A stretch of 64,000 bases of DNA. Source: Microbacterium nanhaiense (GTDB lineage: Bacteria > Actinomycetota > Actinomycetes > Actinomycetales > Microbacteriaceae). The stretch covers positions 62,001 through 126,000 of the forward strand of contig NZ_BMMQ01000009.1 of the NCBI RefSeq assembly GCF_014646015.1. The letters are read 5' to 3'. A model generated the notes under the pieces. That model worked only from the letters and a program-made list of their open reading frames with translations. It did no database searches and had not been told where the DNA came from. Both the position numbers and the translations under genes were made by a program. Positions 61,878 through 64,000 of the stretch are shown piece after piece (position 1 is the first letter of the stretch; each line of letters starts with the position of its first letter).

Positions 61878-62838
61878 CCACCTTCATCTGAATGAACGCG
61901 AGCACGGCGACCATGATGAGGATCACGTACGAGATCGCGGCGCCATATCCCACGTTGGGGTTCTTGAGGAACGACAGTTCGTAGAGGTAGTGCGACATCG
62001 ACATCGACTGATACGCCGGGCCGCCGTTCGTGAGCGACCACGACTCGTCGAAGAGCTGCAGGGTGCCGTTGATCGACATGATGGCGGTCAGCACGATCAT
62101 CGGCTTGAGCTGGGGGACGGTCACGAACCAGAACGTCTTCAGCGAACTGGCGCCGTCCACCCTGGCCGCCTCGATCGTCGAGTAGTCGACGTTCTGCAGG
62201 GCGGCGAGGAAGAAGATCATGTTGTAGCCGGTCCAGCGCCAGAGCAGGCCGATGATGAGGACGAATCGCGCCGTCCAGCCCTCGCCGAGCCAGTTCGTCG
62301 GCTCGTCCATGAGCCCCAGCGCCATGAGGGTGTCGTTGACAAAGCCGTCGGTCGCGAACATGGTGCGGAACACCAGCGAGTACGACACGAGCGACACCGC
62401 GCAGGGCAGGAAGATCACGGTGCGCCAGAAGGCTTTGAACTTCAGCTTCGGGTCGTTCAGGAGATTGGCCAGGATCATTGCGAGCACGAGCATGATCGGC
62501 ACCTGGATCACCAGGTAGAAGAAGGTGTTGAAGACCGTCAGCTTGAAGATCTCGTCGCTCAGTAGCCGCTCGAAGTTCAGCCAGAGCGGATCGGCCCAGC
62601 TCAGCCGCGAACCGCGACCCGTCTGGAACGACAAGAACAGCGCCTGGATCATCGGGATGAAGCTCATCACCGCGATGAGCAGCGCCGCCGGGATCAGAAA
62701 CGCCCAGCCGGTGAGGTTCCAGCGTCGTTGCGTGTGGAGCCAGGGGCGCTCGCGCCCCTGGTAGGGATTGCGGGGGGATCCGCGGAACCGGCGCTTGCCG
62801 CCGCCGGTCACGATCGCTTCAGTGGCCACGTTGCGCAC
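61861..62838 (-). CDS. Sugar ABC importer permease (MalF-type), beta-galactoside system
   Basis: A 325-residue CUT1 permease. A polar, basic N-terminus of about 40 residues precedes six helices. The EAA loop is EAARVDGASSLKTFWFVTVPQLKP and the LTNGGPAYQS loop is typical. GTG at 62838 and GTG at 62829 are both possible starts. It lies behind the binding-protein gene and a hairpin. Confidence 0.92.
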   Translation of the reverse strand: MRNVATEAIVTGGGKRRFRGSPRNPYQGRERPWLHTQRRWNLTGWAFLIPAALLIAVMSFIPMIQALFLSFQTGRGSRLSWADPLWLNFERLLSDEIFKLTVFNTFFYLVIQVPIMLVLAMILANLLNDPKLKFKAFWRTVIFLPCAVSLVSYSLVFRTMFATDGFVNDTLMALGLMDEPTNWLGEGWTARFVLIIGLLWRWTGYNMIFFLAALQNVDYSTIEAARVDGASSLKTFWFVTVPQLKPMIVLTAIMSINGTLQLFDESWSLTNGGPAYQSMSMSHYLYELSFLKNPNVGYGAAISYVILIMVAVLAFIQMKVGDKRD

Positions 62839-62870
62839 TCGCTTTCGTCAGAGGGGAGGGAGAACGTGCG

Positions 62871-62900
62871 GGCTGGGCGGATCCAAGGATCCGCCCAGCC
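62871..62900 (-). terminator. Intercistronic hairpin after the second binding protein
   Basis: A perfect 14-bp stem GGCTGGGCGGATCC / GGATCCGCCCAGCC with a 2-nt centre, 14 bp past the binding-protein stop. Like the hairpin at 7410 it contains GGATCC in both arms. It probably sets receptor above permease levels. Confidence 0.78.
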
Positions 62901-62914
62901 GCGCGATGAGCTCA

Positions 62915-64000
62915 TCAGCCCATCGCGAACTCGACGTTCTTCTGCGCCTCCTCGAGGGCGGCATCCACATCGGCGCCGCCGATCACGTTCGTGATCGCCG
63001 TGCTGACGGCGTCACGTCCCTCGTAGTAGTACGCGCCGGTGTTGTTGCTCGGCACGTGCTCGCCGTACTCGACGACCTGCTGGAAGATCGGCTGGCCGCC
63101 GAAGAACTCGCTCGGCTCGGCGTAGACGTCGCTCTCGGCGGCAGGGATCCAGTTGGCGACGGCGCCCGCCTTCGGCAGGATCGTGTCGTACAGCTCCGTG
63201 GATCCGGCGAAGGTCGCGTTCAGGAAGTCGGCCGCGAGCTCGGAGTTGCCCGACGAGCTGAGCGCCCACGAGGATCCGCCGTTCGCGGAGTAGTTCGTCG
63301 CGCCGGAGACGTCGTCGAGCTTCGGCAGGTTCGTGATGCCCCACTTACCGGACTGTTCGGTCGCGGTCTGGATGGATCCGATGATCCAGATGCCGTTGAT
63401 CGTGCCGGCGACGTTCTCGTTCACGAGGGTGCCGATGTACTCGTCCCACGAGTTCACCTCGGTCAGCAGGCCCGCCTCGACGAGATCCTTGTAGACGTTG
63501 ATGACGTCGCGGAGCGCCGCGTTGTCCGCGATGGTCGGCTCGCCCTCGGCGTCGAACAGGCTCTGGCCCGCCGATTGCAGCAGCATCATGGGGATGTCGG
63601 CCTCACCCGCGATTCCCGACAGGATCGGCTTTCCGGTCTTGTCGAGCACGGTCTTGGCGTTCTCGATCCACTCGCTCCACGTGATGTCGGTGAAGTCGTC
63701 GAGCGTCAGGCCGGCCTCTTCGAGCACGTCGGTGCGAAGCGCCGTCACGGCCGTGCCGTTGTCGAAGGGGACGCCGTAGTTGACGCCGTCGAGCGTGGAG
63801 TAGGCCGTCACGCTCTCCGGGAACTCGGAGAAGTCGACCTCGGATCCGGAGTAGTCGGCGAACAGGTCGGGGTAGTTGATGAGGTTCTTCTGGAAGGCGT
63901 TGTTCTGCATCAGGAAGAAGTCGGGCAGCTCATCGGTCTGCTGCGCCTGGGCGATGGTCGTCAGCTTCGCCTGCAGGTCTTCCCACGGCGTCTCGATGAT
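62915..64000 (-). CDS. Sugar ABC importer solute-binding protein, 5'-truncated by the window edge
   Basis: The last 361 or so residues of a family-1 binding protein; the start and signal peptide lie beyond 64000. The frame is open to the edge, where it reads IIETPWEDLQAKLTTIAQAQQTDELPDFFLMQNNAF, so the internal ATG at 63910 is not the start. Typical motifs are YGVPFDNGTAVTALRTDVLEEAG, WSEWIENAKTVLDKTGKP and the C-terminal AVSTAITNVIGGADVDAALEEAQKNVEFA. It is the receptor for the permease pair and GH42 enzyme that follow; a beta-galactoside ligand is inferred from that context. Confidence 0.92.
   Translation of the reverse strand: MIETPWEDLQAKLTTIAQAQQTDELPDFFLMQNNAFQKNLINYPDLFADYSGSEVDFSEFPESVTAYSTLDGVNYGVPFDNGTAVTALRTDVLEEAGLTLDDFTDITWSEWIENAKTVLDKTGKPILSGIAGEADIPMMLLQSAGQSLFDAEGEPTIADNAALRDVINVYKDLVEAGLLTEVNSWDEYIGTLVNENVAGTINGIWIIGSIQTATEQSGKWGITNLPKLDDVSGATNYSANGGSSWALSSSGNSELAADFLNATFAGSTELYDTILPKAGAVANWIPAAESDVYAEPSEFFGGQPIFQQVVEYGEHVPSNNTGAYYYEGRDAVSTAITNVIGGADVDAALEEAQKNVEFAMG

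Overview
The window is a high-G+C (about 70%) stretch of an actinobacterial chromosome. Protein families and word use (DUF6049, DUF7059-type methyltransferase, ClpB behind a HAIR operator, many leaderless promoters, D-galactoside and uronide catabolic loci) point to Microbacteriaceae, most likely Microbacterium or a close relative. This is inferred from recalled family resemblance; no search was run. No rRNA, tRNA, CRISPR array, insertion sequence or prophage was recognised.

Layout. 1-7.4 kb: housekeeping and small metabolic genes (DtxR-type regulator fragment, SDR, NagD-like HAD phosphatase, ROK sugar kinase, pyrE, xth, flavin-binding stress protein) and a NarL-type two-component system. 7.5-10.2 kb: an FMN reductase and an ABC-2 exporter pair. 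10.1-17.3 kb: a five-gene minus-strand operon of three glycosyltransferases, an ABC exporter and a tandem-domain phosphotransferase, followed by an OmpR-type two-component system (17.4-19.5 kb) and a Pro/Ala-rich secreted protein with a poly-Asp tail. The operon and the poly-Asp gene share a 26-bp promoter element at the same distance from their start codons, so I read 10.1-20.0 kb as one envelope-glycoconjugate regulon of unknown product. 20-25.7 kb: an N-terminally short ClpB under a perfect HspR operator, a DUF899 protein, a DesKR-like two-component system and a small membrane protein. 25.7-35.3 kb: two GT4 glycosyltransferases, the CCA-adding enzyme, an SDR/TetR pair with a perfect operator, a methyltransferase, galK and galT. 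35.4-41.1 kb: envelope proteins and lipoproteins (DUF6049, beta-helix, LppX-like), and a TAT-exported Dyp-type peroxidase gene interrupted by a frameshift.

41.1-64 kb is a carbohydrate-utilisation region: TetR plus GH3 glucosidase; a minus-strand operon of DUF2264 protein, ABC importer (binding protein plus two permeases), DUF624 protein and hydroxyacid dehydrogenase; a divergent operon of a heparinase II/III-like protein and a DeoR/LacI hybrid regulator; a large secreted GH59-like multidomain glycosidase; and a second ABC importer with a GH42 beta-galactosidase. With galK/galT nearby, the likely substrate is a galactose-rich, uronate-bearing plant or algal polysaccharide (inference).

The most unusual features are not genes. 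Five intergenic arrays carry about 19 copies of a 53-bp imperfect palindrome at a near-invariant 63-bp period, all in the same orientation, filling the gaps between stop codons. Separately, the palindrome GGATCC is strongly over-represented across the window, in all codon phases and inside terminator stems.
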